From NCBI GenBank assembly GCA_026415675.1, contig JAOAGQ010000034.1:1-59104 (forward strand): 59,104 nt of DNA, written 5' to 3'. The notes under the pieces were generated by a model. That model saw only the letters and a list, made by a program, of their open reading frames with translations, had not been told where the DNA came from and made no database searches. Each line of letters opens with the position of its first letter. Position 1 is the stretch's first letter. Both the position numbers and the translations under genes were made by a program. This stretch comes from Syntrophorhabdaceae bacterium (GTDB lineage: Bacteria > Desulfobacterota > Syntrophorhabdia > Syntrophorhabdales > Syntrophorhabdaceae). Positions 1 through 9,481 of this stretch are shown here, in pieces.

Positions 1-7
1 AAAAAAA

Positions 8-766
8 ATGGAATCCTTTAAAAGACTTGTAGAACTCGTAGAGACCTTGAGGGGAGAGAACGGTTGCCCCTGGGATAAAAAACAGACAGAAAAATCTTTT
101 AAAACATTTCTTCTCGAAGAGGTATATGAGCTCATTGAGGCGATAGAGGAAGATAATATATACGGTCTTAAAGAAGAACTCGGGGATCTCCTCTTCCATA
201 TCCTCTTTATCGCCCAGATCTCCAGGGAGAGGGGAAGGTTCGATATAGTTGATGTGATAGACTTCGTCTATGAAAAGATGAGAAAAAGACATCCCCATGT
301 CTTCCACAACGGAGATAGAGATAAACCTGTTGAGAGGATGTGGGAGGAGATAAAAAAAGAGGAGAAGAGAGGGGGTTACTCCCTTCTCTCCAATATACCG
401 AAAGAGATGCCGGCCCTTTTGAAGGCCTATATAATCTCGAAAAAGGTTGCTCGGGTCGGCTTCGACTGGGAGAATATAGAAGACGTATATAAAAAACTAC
501 AGGAGGAGCTTTCCGAATTAAAAAAGGCCGAAGAGTCAGGCAATGAAGAGGAGATAAGGGAAGAGATAGGGGATATCCTCTTTACAATCGTAAACATATC
601 GAGGTTTTACAGGATAGACCCCGAAGATGCCTTAAGGTCTTCTTCGGAGAAGTTTATAAGACGTTTCAATTATGTTGAGAGACAGATTAACCCATCTGAT
701 TCATCGCTTGCGACAATGGATCGTCTTTGGGAGGAGGTAAAATCTAAAGAAAAAAAGAGGGGATAA
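8..766 (+). CDS. mazG: MazG nucleoside triphosphate pyrophosphohydrolase
   Basis: 252 aa, a normal length for two-domain MazG. It hydrolyses NTPs to NMP plus pyrophosphate and acts as a house-cleaning enzyme. Two all-alpha MazG domains are visible: the N-terminal one has GCPWDKKQT followed by EEVYEL and ELGDLL (metal-binding acidic residues), and the C-terminal one has LQEELSEL and EEIGDIL around residues 160-200. The ATG at base 8 is the first possible start and only seven A residues precede it in the window, so no ribosome site can be judged. The last codons form one arm of the terminator shared with the convergent cspA. Confidence 0.93.
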   Translation: MESFKRLVELVETLRGENGCPWDKKQTEKSFKTFLLEEVYELIEAIEEDNIYGLKEELGDLLFHILFIAQISRERGRFDIVDVIDFVYEKMRKRHPHVFHNGDRDKPVERMWEEIKKEEKRGGYSLLSNIPKEMPALLKAYIISKKVARVGFDWENIEDVYKKLQEELSELKKAEESGNEEEIREEIGDILFTIVNISRFYRIDPEDALRSSSEKFIRRFNYVERQINPSDSSLATMDRLWEEVKSKEKKRG

Positions 767-778
767 CCCCTCTTTTTT
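751..778. terminator. Bidirectional intrinsic terminator of mazG and cspA
   Basis: A perfect 12-bp inverted repeat (AAAAAAGAGGGG / CCCCTCTTTTTT) with a 4-nt loop. It has a U-tract on either strand, so it can end both convergent transcripts. The mazG stop codon (764-766) lies in the loop, and the cspA stop (779-781) directly abuts the stem. Confidence 0.93.
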
Positions 779-982
779 TTATTCCGCCTTAGTTACATTC
801 GCTGCCTGAGGACCCTTTGGACCTTTTGTAATCTCAAATTCCACTTTCTCCCCTGTTTTTAAACTCTTAAAACCATCCTGTTTTATTGCAGAAAAATGGA
901 CGAATACATCCTCCCCATTCTCCTGTTCAATAAACCCATACCCCTTAGCATCGTTGAACCATTTTACCTTGCCTACTGCCAT
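779..982 (-). CDS. cspA: Cold shock domain protein (CspA family)
   Basis: 67 aa, a standard single cold-shock domain. It binds single-stranded RNA or DNA and probably acts as an RNA chaperone. RNP1 (KGYGFI) and RNP2 (DVFVHF) are intact. An AAAGGAG Shine-Dalgarno precedes the ATG. It has its own near-consensus promoter (1028-1056) and shares the terminator with mazG, so it is a monocistronic unit downstream of the trp genes. The predicted 5' UTR is only about 40 nt, shorter than those of classical cold-inducible cspA genes, so expression may be constitutive. Confidence 0.95.
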   Translation of the reverse strand: MAVGKVKWFNDAKGYGFIEQENGEDVFVHFSAIKQDGFKSLKTGEKVEFEITKGPKGPQAANVTKAE

Positions 983-1027
983 GTTACAAAACTCCTTTCA
1001 ATTGTATTAAAGCACATGCTTTTCGCT

Positions 1028-1056
1028 ATATTAAAATTATTTAATTTTAGTGTCAA
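1028..1056 (-). promoter_or_regulatory. Sigma70-type promoter of cspA
   Basis: TTGACA (1051-1056) and TAATAT (1028-1033) with a 17-nt AT-rich spacer on the minus strand. The predicted start near 1021 gives a leader of about 40 nt before the cspA ATG. Confidence 0.85.
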
Positions 1057-1098
1057 GGGAATTTTGAAAAATCTTTTACGACTTGTACACACGTCTTT

Positions 1099-1899
1099 TT
1101 ATGCAAAAGAATTTTTTATCACCCTAAAAAATTCTTCGAATATACCGCCTTTTTCACAGGTAAAGGATGCCTCTTCCCATCTTCTCACAAAGGCACTCCC
1201 TATCACAAACCCATCCACATACGGGGAGAATCTTTCTATCGTCTTCACATCGGACACGCCAAAGCCAAGAACAACGGGAAGGGCAAAGAATGTTTTTATC
1301 TGGATCAACGTCTCCTCAAGGGTTCGGGGAAGCTCTTGTCTCTCCCCTGTCACCCCTGTAACGGAAACGACATATAAAAAACCCTCGGCAACTCGGCCTA
1401 TAATCTCCATCCGTCTTTTTCCTGTAACTGGCGTCACAAGAAAGATGGGTAGTATGCCGTTTTTCTTCAGTTCCTTAAAAAACCATACCCCTTCTTCAGG
1501 GGGGAGGTCAACGGTAAGAACCCCATCGACCCCTGCAAGCCGAGCCTCCTTACAGAACCTATCTAACCCGTATGCGAGAAAGGGGTTACAGTATCCCATA
1601 ATGACAACGGGGATATTATAACGTTTCTTGAAGCTTCTCACCAGACCAAGGATATCTCCAAGTGTAGTTCCTGCCTTCAAAGCCCTCTCCATCGCCCTCT
1701 GTATTACAGGTCCATCCGCCATAGGGTCTGAAAAGGGGACGCCTATCTCTATGATGGAGGCGCCGTTTTTACCGTAGAAATCGAGGAGTTCCCCCGTTTT
1801 ATCAAGACAGGGGTCCCCCCCTGTTAGATAGGGTATAAGGGCCTTTTTCCCTTCTCTTTTTAGTCGTTCGAATGTCACCACAATGCCATTTTTATTCAT
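1099..1899 (-). CDS. trpA: Tryptophan synthase alpha chain
   Basis: 266 aa, normal length. It cleaves indole-3-glycerol phosphate to indole and glyceraldehyde 3-phosphate in the TrpA2B2 complex. The family motif YLTGGDP, the catalytic Glu in [15 protein letters not shown] and the phosphate-binding segment GFGVSD are present. The ATG follows a GGAGGG ribosome site and overlaps the end of trpB by 8 nt, suggesting translational coupling. It is the last gene of the 15-gene aromatic operon. No strong terminator follows, only an AT-rich hairpin in its last codons. Confidence 0.96.
   Translation of the reverse strand: MNKNGIVVTFERLKREGKKALIPYLTGGDPCLDKTGELLDFYGKNGASIIEIGVPFSDPMADGPVIQRAMERALKAGTTLGDILGLVRSFKKRYNIPVVIMGYCNPFLAYGLDRFCKEARLAGVDGVLTVDLPPEEGVWFFKELKKNGILPIFLVTPVTGKRRMEIIGRVAEGFLYVVSVTGVTGERQELPRTLEETLIQIKTFFALPVVLGFGVSDVKTIERFSPYVDGFVIGSAFVRRWEEASFTCEKGGIFEEFFRVIKNSFA
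1107..1136. repeat. AT-rich inverted repeat at the 3' end of trpA
   Basis: A perfect 12-bp inverted repeat (AAGAATTTTTTA / TAAAAAATTCTT) with a 6-nt loop, inside the last codons of trpA. It is too AT-rich to be a typical intrinsic terminator and has no proper U-tract, but it is the only hairpin near the end of the aromatic operon. It could be a weak terminator or a 3'-end processing or protection site. Confidence 0.4.
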
Positions 1900-3073
1900 G
1901 GGCTTCCCTCCGATGCTTTAAAACGTGGTCCACATCTTTGTCTCCCCTGCCTGATAGATTCACGATCACCACCTTTCCTTTCAGTTCATCCTTATGATTT
2001 ACAACATAGGCTATGGCATGGCTACTCTCAAGGGCAGGGATGATCCCTTCCTCTTTTGACAGAAGATGGAAGGCATCTAACACATCTTCGTCCGTTGCAT
2101 AGGTATACTCCACCCTCCCTGTCTCTTTTAGTTGACTGTGCTCAGGCCCCACACTCGCATAATCAAGTCCCGCAGAGATCGAATAGGTAGAGAGTATCTG
2201 TCCATGTTCATCCTGGAGGACATAACTTTTTGTTCCCTGAAAAATACCGGTTTTACCTGAGGCAAACCGCGCGGCATGTCTGCCCGAGGGGATACCAAGC
2301 CCCCCAGCCTCAACCCCTATAAGCCTTACCTCCTTTCTCCTGATAAAGGGGTAGAATATACCCATAGCATTACTACCCCCTCCCACACAGGCAACTATTA
2401 CATCGGGGAGGGAGTGTTCTTTCTGGACAATCTGTCGTAACGTCTCCTTTCCAATAATCGAAACAAACTCCCTGACCATTGTCGGATAGGGATGGGGTCC
2501 AAACACTGTGCCTATTACATAGTGGGTATCTCTCACATTGCTCACCCAGTCTCTCAGGGCCTCATTGATCGCATCCTTTAAAGTCCTGCTGCCACTTACC
2601 ACACCTTCCACCTCAGCCCCGAGCATCTTCATACGGATCACATTCAGGCCCTGCCTTTTCATATCCTCTGTACCCATATATATTCTACATTTCAAGCCCA
2701 AAAGGGCCGCGGCAGTGGCAGTGGCAACTCCATGCTGGCCTGCCCCGGTCTCAGCGATCACCCTCTTTTTCCCCATAAACTTCGCAAGCAAAACCTGCCC
2801 TATGGCATTATTTATCTTATGGGCCCCTGTATGGCAGAGGTCTTCCCGTTTCAGATATACTCTTATACCGAGTCTTCCCGATAGATTCTCCGCATAGTAT
2901 AAAGGTGTAGGTCTCCCTACGTAATCTTTAAGGTATGAGAGAAGTATGCCCCTGAATTCCTTTGACCTTCTATGGATGGAGAACTGCCTCTCGAGCTCAT
3001 CCAGGGCCCCCATCAATGTCTCAGGAACAAACCTGCCGCCAAATTCGCCAAAATACCCTTTTCTCTTTCCCAT
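1892..3073 (-). CDS. trpB: Tryptophan synthase beta chain
   Basis: 393 aa, a typical TrpB1 length. It is a PLP enzyme that condenses indole with L-serine to give tryptophan. The PLP lysine is in [10 protein letters not shown] (near residue 85), the catalytic Glu is in ETGAGQHG, and the PLP phosphate loop is CVGGGSNA. The N-terminus [13 protein letters not shown] is typical of the canonical TrpA-partnered form, not TrpB2. It starts two bases after trpF and overlaps trpA. Confidence 0.97.
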   Translation of the reverse strand: MGKRKGYFGEFGGRFVPETLMGALDELERQFSIHRRSKEFRGILLSYLKDYVGRPTPLYYAENLSGRLGIRVYLKREDLCHTGAHKINNAIGQVLLAKFMGKKRVIAETGAGQHGVATATAAALLGLKCRIYMGTEDMKRQGLNVIRMKMLGAEVEGVVSGSRTLKDAINEALRDWVSNVRDTHYVIGTVFGPHPYPTMVREFVSIIGKETLRQIVQKEHSLPDVIVACVGGGSNAMGIFYPFIRRKEVRLIGVEAGGLGIPSGRHAARFASGKTGIFQGTKSYVLQDEHGQILSTYSISAGLDYASVGPEHSQLKETGRVEYTYATDEDVLDAFHLLSKEEGIIPALESSHAIAYVVNHKDELKGKVVIVNLSGRGDKDVDHVLKHRREAHE

Positions 3074-3075
3074 CG

Positions 3076-3684
3076 TTACCTGCCCCTCTCATAACCACAT
3101 AAAGCATCGAAAATTCGTTTCATCTTTTCCGGGTCTTTAACCCCGGGCTTTGATTCCACCCCCGAAGAGATATCGATAGCATAGGGCCTATATTTAAGGG
3201 CACTCAGGATGTTCTCCTCGTTTATACCTCCTGCCAGTATATACGGTCTATCAAAACCTTGAAGGAGGCTCCAGTCAAATGGCCTTCCCCTTCCTCCGTA
3301 ACCATCCACGTATGCATCAAGAAGAGGGAAGGCAGGGGAACTCTTTGCAGATCTGATATCCTCTGCACCTCTTATCCTGTACGCAAAGATAGTGATTTCC
3401 GGTATCATTTCAGAGAGATAGGCCCCAAAGTCCCCGTACACCTGTATCATATCGAGTCTACAAAAATCCCTTATCTTCATCATCTTATCCCAGGGCTCAT
3501 CTACAAAAACCCCCACCTTTGTGACAAAAGGGGGTAGACTACACACAATCCTTCTCGCATCATCGCTTCTTATGTATCTTTTGCTCAACGGATAGAAGAC
3601 AAAACCAAGGGCATCTACCCCCATATCGACAGCGGTCAACGCATCTTTTAAGTTTGTGATCCCGCAGATTTTGATCCGTATCAC
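3076..3684 (-). CDS. trpF: Phosphoribosylanthranilate isomerase
   Basis: 202 aa TIM barrel, third step of the tryptophan branch (PRA to CdRP). The catalytic Cys is in KICGIT at the N-terminus, and the catalytic Asp is expected in the conserved F-V-D segment (VGVFVDEP). AGGINEEN near the C-terminus is the phosphate-binding loop. The start is GTG, overlapping the trpC stop as GTGA, so it is probably translationally coupled. It is a separate gene, not fused to trpC as in enterobacteria. Confidence 0.95.
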   Translation of the reverse strand: MIRIKICGITNLKDALTAVDMGVDALGFVFYPLSKRYIRSDDARRIVCSLPPFVTKVGVFVDEPWDKMMKIRDFCRLDMIQVYGDFGAYLSEMIPEITIFAYRIRGAEDIRSAKSSPAFPLLDAYVDGYGGRGRPFDWSLLQGFDRPYILAGGINEENILSALKYRPYAIDISSGVESKPGVKDPEKMKRIFDALCGYERGR

Positions 3685-4469
3685 CGATAATCCCCTTTAA
3701 GCTCCCTTATCTTTTCTGCTGGGTCTACGGAGGTCATAAGGGTGGTACCTATCAGAAAACCCGATACCCCGTATCCCATAAACCCCTCTATATCCCCTCT
3801 TGTTTTAATACCGCTCTCAACCACAACAGGCATGTCATCAGGTATCTCTTTAAGCAACCTCTTCGGTATATCCATGTCCACCTCCATGGTGTGGAGGTCT
3901 CTACTGTTTATCCCGAGGATATACCCCTCCATGTCGGAGACCTTTTTGAACGTCTCTATACCGTGGATCTCAAGGAGCACATCCACATCTATTTCCCTTG
4001 CAATGTTAAGGAAACGTCTTATCTGTTCCCTCTCAAGCGCCTCCCCGATCAACAGAATGGCATCTGCCCCAGAGGCCTTACTCTCTATGATCTCATACTC
4101 ATCAACGATAAAATCCTTTCTCAATACAGGAAGCCCTGTTAACCTCTTTACCTCTTCGAGGTATCCCAAGGAGCCCATGAAGTATCTTTCCTCTGTTATG
4201 ATGGAGATGGCCCTTACACCCCCTCTTATGTAAGCATCCACGAGTCTTATAAGGTCTAAATCCTCAACCAAAACCCCCTTTGACGGGGATGCCCTCTTGA
4301 CCTCCCCTATGATTTTTACCTCGGTTTTTTCCCTTCTTGAGAACACTTCAAAGAAAGCCCTCTTCTCTTTGTCCCTCCCCTTCATTTCAAGCTCAGAGAT
4401 GGGGACCGTGGATTTTAAAAACTTTACCTTCTCTTTTTTTTCAAAGACGATGCGTTCTAAAAACGTCAA
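3681..4469 (-). CDS. trpC: Indole-3-glycerol phosphate synthase
   Basis: 262 aa TIM barrel converting CdRP to indole-3-glycerol phosphate. The segment EVKRASPSKG carries the catalytic Glu and Lys, VLRKDFI holds the general-acid Lys, and GINSRDL and ESGI are family signatures. The best start is TTG at 4469, preceded by AGGGG at good spacing. It lies 32 nt after trpD, one of the widest gaps in the operon. The order trpC-trpF inverts the reaction order. Confidence 0.95.
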   Translation of the reverse strand: MTFLERIVFEKKEKVKFLKSTVPISELEMKGRDKEKRAFFEVFSRREKTEVKIIGEVKRASPSKGVLVEDLDLIRLVDAYIRGGVRAISIITEERYFMGSLGYLEEVKRLTGLPVLRKDFIVDEYEIIESKASGADAILLIGEALEREQIRRFLNIAREIDVDVLLEIHGIETFKKVSDMEGYILGINSRDLHTMEVDMDIPKRLLKEIPDDMPVVVESGIKTRGDIEGFMGYGVSGFLIGTTLMTSVDPAEKIRELKGDYR

Positions 4470-4501
4470 GGATAACCCCTTTATGTATAATCGCAGAATG
4501 A

Positions 4502-5521
4502 CTACATAGATTTTCCTGCATTTACCAGCTCTTCGAGCTTAGCCATCGCGGAACCTGAATCTATCACCCTTTCTGCACGGACTATCCCCTCCGTTAAGTC
4601 CCTGCAATGCCCTGAAACATAGAATGCCGCCCCGGCGTTTATGAGAACCGCTGCCCTTTTCGCCCCCCTCTCCCTCCCCGATAGGACCTCCCTCAAAAAA
4701 AAGGCATTCTCATCGGAATTGCCTCCAATTAACCCTTGGGAATCGTATAAAGGGATACCGTAATCCCTTGGGTCTATCGTGTAGTTTATTATTTGACCCT
4801 CTTTAATCTCTGCCACCTTCGTCTCCGATGTCACAGTGATTTCGTCCATACCATCGAAACCATGTACCACCATTGCCCTCTTTGCACCGAGCCTCAATAA
4901 CGCATGGGCGAACATCTCACATAGCTCCTCCTTATATACCCCAATCAGGAGATGGTCTGCCGAGGCAGGGTTTGTCAGGGGTCCAAGCATGTTAAAGATC
5001 GTCCTTATCCCTATCTCCCTTCTCGGTCCTACCGCATACCTTGTTGAAACATGGTATGTGGGGGCAAAGAGAAAGGCAATACCAACCTCATTCAATAGAC
5101 GTTCCGCCCTATCCGGGGGTGCCTCCACATCAATACCTATCTTTTCGAGTACATCGGCACTACCGCACCTGCTCGAGATGGATCTGTTCCCATGTTTTGC
5201 CACCCTTATACCACCACCGGCAACAACAAAGGCTGCGGCAGTCGAGATATTAAAGGTCATCAAACCATCTCCCCCTGTACCTACAATATCAACGGTTACA
5301 ACATCCCCATTATGTCTTATCTTTAACGCCTTCTTCCTCATAATCATCGCCGCACCGACAAGCTCATCTATGGTCTCCCCTTTTATCCTCAGGGCGGTAA
5401 TAAAAGATGCAATCTGGGCGGAAGTGGCCTTACCCTCCATAATCTCTTCCATCACACAGGCCATCTCCTCTTCTTTTAAATCAACCATATTCACAGCCTT
5501 ATCTATCGCCTCTCTGATCAT
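4502..5521 (-). CDS. trpD: Anthranilate phosphoribosyltransferase
   Basis: 339 aa, matching the family. It transfers phosphoribose from PRPP to anthranilate. DIVGTGGDGLMTFNIST (PRPP binding), KHGNRSISSRCGSADVLE (substrate and phosphate binding) and the metal-binding DE in GMDEIT are present. The frame stays open upstream, but the ATG at 5521 overlaps the trpG stop as ATGA and the protein then begins where TrpD proteins normally do. It is separate from trpG, unlike the fused enterobacterial protein. Confidence 0.95.
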   Translation of the reverse strand: MIREAIDKAVNMVDLKEEEMACVMEEIMEGKATSAQIASFITALRIKGETIDELVGAAMIMRKKALKIRHNGDVVTVDIVGTGGDGLMTFNISTAAAFVVAGGGIRVAKHGNRSISSRCGSADVLEKIGIDVEAPPDRAERLLNEVGIAFLFAPTYHVSTRYAVGPRREIGIRTIFNMLGPLTNPASADHLLIGVYKEELCEMFAHALLRLGAKRAMVVHGFDGMDEITVTSETKVAEIKEGQIINYTIDPRDYGIPLYDSQGLIGGNSDENAFFLREVLSGRERGAKRAAVLINAGAAFYVSGHCRDLTEGIVRAERVIDSGSAMAKLEELVNAGKSM

Positions 5522-6105
5522 CGCAATCCCCCTTTCATTCTTGATAACTCTATAAAGTTTTTTAGGATCTTTTTCCCCTCCTTCGTGAGAATGGATTCGG
5601 GATGAAACTGAACGCCCTCTAAAACAAATCTTCTGTGTCTTATGGCCATAATCTCCCCATCTTCTGTCCATGCGGAGATCTCCAGTTCATCTTCCACCCC
5701 CTTTATATCAACGGCAAGGGAATGGTACCTCGTTGCCACAAAAGGGTTTTCAACGCCTGCCATGATCGTCTTTCCATCGTGATATACCATCGAGGTCTTT
5801 CCGTGCATCAATGCCTTTGCGTTTACCACCCTTCCTCCAAACGCATATGCGATGGTCTGATGGCCAAGACAGACCCCGAGTATAGGTATGAGACCGGAAA
5901 AATGTTTTACCACATCGATAGATATCCCTGCCTCCCGGGGGGTGCAAGGACCGGGGGAGATTACGATCATCTCCGGAGATATCCCCTCTATATCTTTGAG
6001 GGCAATCTTATCATTTCTATACACCACCACCTCTTCGCCCAGTTCACCTAAATACTGGACGAGATTGTAAGTAAAGGAATCGTAGTTATCTATCATAAGC
6101 ACCAT
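5518..6105 (-). CDS. trpG: Anthranilate synthase component II (glutamine amidotransferase)
   Basis: 195 aa class I glutamine amidotransferase that supplies ammonia to TrpE; it may also serve PabB. The triad is visible: Cys in LGVCLGHQ, and His and Glu in VQFHPES. GPGxP appears as SPGPCTPREAG. It follows trpE by one base and ends in an ATGA overlap with trpD. The N-terminus MIDNYDSFTYNLVQYL is canonical, beginning at the ATG at 6105 or three codons later. Confidence 0.95.
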   Translation of the reverse strand: MVLMIDNYDSFTYNLVQYLGELGEEVVVYRNDKIALKDIEGISPEMIVISPGPCTPREAGISIDVVKHFSGLIPILGVCLGHQTIAYAFGGRVVNAKALMHGKTSMVYHDGKTIMAGVENPFVATRYHSLAVDIKGVEDELEISAWTEDGEIMAIRHRRFVLEGVQFHPESILTKEGKKILKNFIELSRMKGGLR

Positions 6106-6106
6106 A

Positions 6107-7594
6107 TCAACCTATTATCTCCTTCAATTCAACGATGGATTTTACAAGGGCTTGGGATTTGTGGATCGTCTCCATATACTCTTTCTCAGGGATAGAATCC
6201 GCCACTATCCCTGCCCCTGCCTGTATGTATATCTTTCTCCCCTTTTTAAGAAGTGTCCTTATGGTGATGCAGAAATCCATGTTCCCGTTGTAGGCAAAAT
6301 ACCCCACACAACCTGCATAAAACTCCCTCCTCTCCTTTTCCAGTTCTTCTATAATCTCCATGGCCCTGATCTTAGGTGCCCCTGACACTGTCCCTGCCGG
6401 AAAAGTCGCTATAAAGATATCGAAGGCATCTATTTTGTCTTTCTTCTTTCCCTTTACCGAAGAGACGATGTGCATAACGTGGGAATACCTCTCTATCCCA
6501 AAAAATTCAGGGACATAAACACTTCCAACCTGGGCCACCCTTCCCACATCGTTCCTCCCGAGGTCAAGGAGCATCACATGTTCAGCCCGTTCCTTTTCAT
6601 CGGAGAGGAGTTCCCTCTCGAGGGCTTCGTCCTCTATCCTGTCCCTGCCCCTTCTTCTCGTCCCGGCCAGAGGTCTTACCTCTATTTCATCATTCTCAAG
6701 CCTTACCAAAGTCTCCGGGGAAGAGCCTATGAGGCTGTATTCGATGTAATCGAGTAAAAACATATAAGGTGATGGGTTCACAACCCGTAAGGCCCTGTAT
6801 AGACTTACACTCTCTGCCTCTGTCTCAAGGGTAAACCTCTGGGAGAGGACAACCTGGATGATATCCCCGTTATGGATATATCCCTTCGCCCTTCTCACCA
6901 TGTTTTCAAACTCCTCCTTCGTCGTATTGCTATCCATCGTGTTGACGGAGAAGTCTGTCTCCCTTTTCACCTTCAGAGTAGAACGGATCATCCCCTGCAA
7001 ACAATCGAGTTCGCTGAGCCCCCTTTCATATACCTCTTTTTCCTCTTCTTTATCTTCTGCAAAGAGATATACGAAGAGCCTCATTCGTCTTGTGTAGTTA
7101 TCGAATACGATCAGTTTCCTCGGAAACATAAAATACATATCGTATATGTTGAGACTTCTCTTTGAAGAATCGGGTAAATTTTCAAAAAATCTGACCACAT
7201 CGTAACCTGCATAACCTACGGCCCCTCCAAACATACCGGCATTATCGGGGAGGTTATGGCCTTTTATCTCTCCCATCACCTCTCTCAACAGAAGAAGGGG
7301 GTTTTCCGACCCCCCTTTGGCCTCTATTAACCCTTCCAGAAATACCCTTTCCCCTATACTTTTGAATGTAATGAACGGGTCGTAACCTATGAATGAAAAC
7401 CTCCCAAGCCTCTCCTTCGCCTCCACGCTTTCAAGCAAGAAGGACGGCGATTCAGGGTATACCTCCTTTAATTTCATATAACAGGAGAGAGGCGTATCGA
7501 GATCCGCCAGAATATCCCTGAAATACGACACAAGCCTTCTCTTCTTTAAAGGCAACAGAATATCCTTGATCGCCAACCTATCCATCAAAAACAC
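6107..7594 (-). CDS. trpE: Anthranilate synthase component I
   Basis: 495 aa. It makes anthranilate from chorismate and ammonia and commits carbon to tryptophan. The feedback-inhibition signature LLES (in SFLLESVE) is present, so Trp inhibition is likely retained on top of attenuation. The catalytic core has SPETLVR, PLAGTRRRG and the C-terminal AGAGIVADS. It starts at GTG 7594 or, three codons in, ATG 7585, inside the end of tyrA. It is followed by trpG after one base. Confidence 0.95.
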   Translation of the reverse strand: MFLMDRLAIKDILLPLKKRRLVSYFRDILADLDTPLSCYMKLKEVYPESPSFLLESVEAKERLGRFSFIGYDPFITFKSIGERVFLEGLIEAKGGSENPLLLLREVMGEIKGHNLPDNAGMFGGAVGYAGYDVVRFFENLPDSSKRSLNIYDMYFMFPRKLIVFDNYTRRMRLFVYLFAEDKEEEKEVYERGLSELDCLQGMIRSTLKVKRETDFSVNTMDSNTTKEEFENMVRRAKGYIHNGDIIQVVLSQRFTLETEAESVSLYRALRVVNPSPYMFLLDYIEYSLIGSSPETLVRLENDEIEVRPLAGTRRRGRDRIEDEALERELLSDEKERAEHVMLLDLGRNDVGRVAQVGSVYVPEFFGIERYSHVMHIVSSVKGKKKDKIDAFDIFIATFPAGTVSGAPKIRAMEIIEELEKERREFYAGCVGYFAYNGNMDFCITIRTLLKKGRKIYIQAGAGIVADSIPEKEYMETIHKSQALVKSIVELKEIIG

Positions 7595-8402
7595 CCTTTT
7601 TTTCTATCCCTTTACCCTTTTCCCATCCCAGATTCGCCTTAAGGCTCGCCAGAAGCCTCTCCAGTTCTTCATAATCTCTGCTCCGGATGATATGTTTTAG
7701 ATATTCGAGTCTTGCCGTAATCTTATCGACCTCCTGGAGGGAGTAAGGGTTAAAGAGTATCTCGGAGAGGAGGTGGGTATCTTCGGAGAGGACCCCCCTC
7801 GCTATCTTCATATGTCGGGCAAAGGTCGTGCCTGGTACCACCACCCTGTCAACACATGCCGCAAAGGACATGGAAGAGATAAAGGGTATGGTAAGGGAAT
7901 AGGCCATCATCCTGTCGTGCTCATCGAAGGTATAATGGAAAATCTTCAACCCGAGTCCTTCAAAAAAAGTCTTGAAAAAATCAACACCCCTTTTATCGGA
8001 GCCTTTTATCACGATTACACTTTCATCTCTCAACTCATCCATATTTGCAAAGGTAGGGCCAAACATAGGGTGCATGGAGACAAAAGGAAAGTCCCCCTTC
8101 TCGTAAAAGGGGGCAAGGTCCTTCTTTATGGATGCTATGTCGGCGATAATACAGTCCTTACCTATAAAGGGGAATGCACTTTCAAAGGCAGAAACCGTCT
8201 TGGATAGGCTCACAGCGTTTATAAGTATATCGGGGGTGTGTAGCGAAATCCCCTCCAATGAATCCAATACGGTCACTTCCTTTTTTTCAAAAACCCTTAA
8301 CCTCTCTTTTTTTATATCAAAGACCGCCACATCATGTGCCTTTGATAACTGAAGGGCAATCCATGCCCCCATGTGTCCTACACCTAAGACAACTATCCTC
8401 AT
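7578..8402 (-). CDS. tyrA: Prephenate dehydrogenase (TyrA)
   Basis: 274 aa. It oxidatively decarboxylates prephenate to 4-hydroxyphenylpyruvate; arogenate use cannot be excluded. The N-terminal Rossmann fold is marked by VLGVGHMG, and SMHPMFGP carries the catalytic His. The all-alpha dimerisation domain follows from about residue 170. There is no ACT or fused chorismate mutase domain, so feedback control is probably weak. Its ATG overlaps the pheA stop as ATGA. Confidence 0.9.
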   Translation of the reverse strand: MRIVVLGVGHMGAWIALQLSKAHDVAVFDIKKERLRVFEKKEVTVLDSLEGISLHTPDILINAVSLSKTVSAFESAFPFIGKDCIIADIASIKKDLAPFYEKGDFPFVSMHPMFGPTFANMDELRDESVIVIKGSDKRGVDFFKTFFEGLGLKIFHYTFDEHDRMMAYSLTIPFISSMSFAACVDRVVVPGTTFARHMKIARGVLSEDTHLLSEILFNPYSLQEVDKITARLEYLKHIIRSRDYEELERLLASLKANLGWEKGKGIEKKGVFDG

Positions 8403-9481
8403 CTGTCTGCCTCCTTATGGGACTTATAACACCCCAGAAATTTACAGGTAATGGTATTCTCTCTTATCTTTTTCAACACCTCCTTGACCTTCGGGTCTTT
8501 ATCTGAACCTTCAAAATCGGAGAAGAAGATGTAGCTTCCAAGGTTGTTACGGGTGGGCCTCGACTCAATCCTTGTGAGGTTTATATTCGCCTCGGAGAAG
8601 AGTCGAAGCACAGAGAATAAAGCCCCTGCCTCATGCTTCACAGAGAAAATGATCGAACACTTATCCCCCTCCTCCACCTCTTGATGTTTGGACAGGACTA
8701 TAAACCTTGTCATATTTGATGGATGGTCCTCTATACTTTCCTTTATGACTTCCAGACGGTAAAGGTCCGCACAGAGCCTGCTCGCTATCACCCCGCATGC
8801 CTCAGGTCTTTCCCTTGCAAGCATCTTTGCCGCCCCTGCCGTATCGTAATAGGGCCTTGCCTCAAGTTTATGCCTCAAAATAAATTCACGACACTGGGCA
8901 AGGGCCTGGGGATGGGAATAGACGACCTTCAGGTCCCTGTATTCTACATCGGGCAATGTGAGGAGGGCATGATGTATGGGGATATTGATCTCCCCCACTA
9001 TCTTAAGTTTTGTCTCGATAAGGAGGTCGTTCACCTGGGTTACGGCCCCTTCAAGGGAATTTTCCACAGGGACGATACCATAATCGAGGAGCCCTGTTTC
9101 AACCTCATAGAAGACCTGATAAAACTCCTTGCAAGCCACAGGCACAAGAGAGGGGTCGTATTGAAGGGATGCCACCTCACTGAATGCACCGTGTTCACCT
9201 TGAAAACCTATGATTTTAAGGTCCCTCTCCTGAATCCTCTTGCTCTCCTCTATGATCTCCCTGTAGAGTCTTTCAGAAAACTGAGGGGTTAACGTATTGT
9301 GGGAGAAACTTCTAACAAACTTGAATACCTCCCTTTCCCTTTCTTCATCGGTTATGCTTTTCTTAAATCTCTTTGCCCTCAAGGCAAGTTCCATTCTTTG
9401 GTTAAGTAGCCCCAAGATCTCCCCATCGATCATATCTATCCTCTGCCTTATGGCAGCCAGATCAAATCCCTTCATGTCCAT
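8399..9481 (-). CDS. pheA: Bifunctional chorismate mutase / prephenate dehydratase (P-protein)
   Basis: 360 aa with three domains: AroQ chorismate mutase (about 1-90, IRQRIDMIDGEILGLLNQR), prephenate dehydratase (about 92-270, GFQGEHGAFSE; TRFIVL marks its end), and a C-terminal ACT domain (about 278-350) with the Phe-binding ESRPT motif. It takes chorismate through prephenate to phenylpyruvate. The ESRP motif implies allosteric inhibition by Phe. Its mutase domain also has to feed tyrA, because no other chorismate mutase is in the operon. It overlaps aroC by 10 nt. Confidence 0.96.
   Translation of the reverse strand: MDMKGFDLAAIRQRIDMIDGEILGLLNQRMELALRAKRFKKSITDEEREREVFKFVRSFSHNTLTPQFSERLYREIIEESKRIQERDLKIIGFQGEHGAFSEVASLQYDPSLVPVACKEFYQVFYEVETGLLDYGIVPVENSLEGAVTQVNDLLIETKLKIVGEINIPIHHALLTLPDVEYRDLKVVYSHPQALAQCREFILRHKLEARPYYDTAGAAKMLARERPEACGVIASRLCADLYRLEVIKESIEDHPSNMTRFIVLSKHQEVEEGDKCSIIFSVKHEAGALFSVLRLFSEANINLTRIESRPTRNNLGSYIFFSDFEGSDKDPKVKEVLKKIRENTITCKFLGCYKSHKEADR

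Noticed and set aside
4502-5671. Longer TrpD starting at 5671.
   Set aside because: The extra 50 residues are the antisense-like shadow of the trpG end. ATG 5521 overlaps the trpG stop and gives a normal N-terminus.
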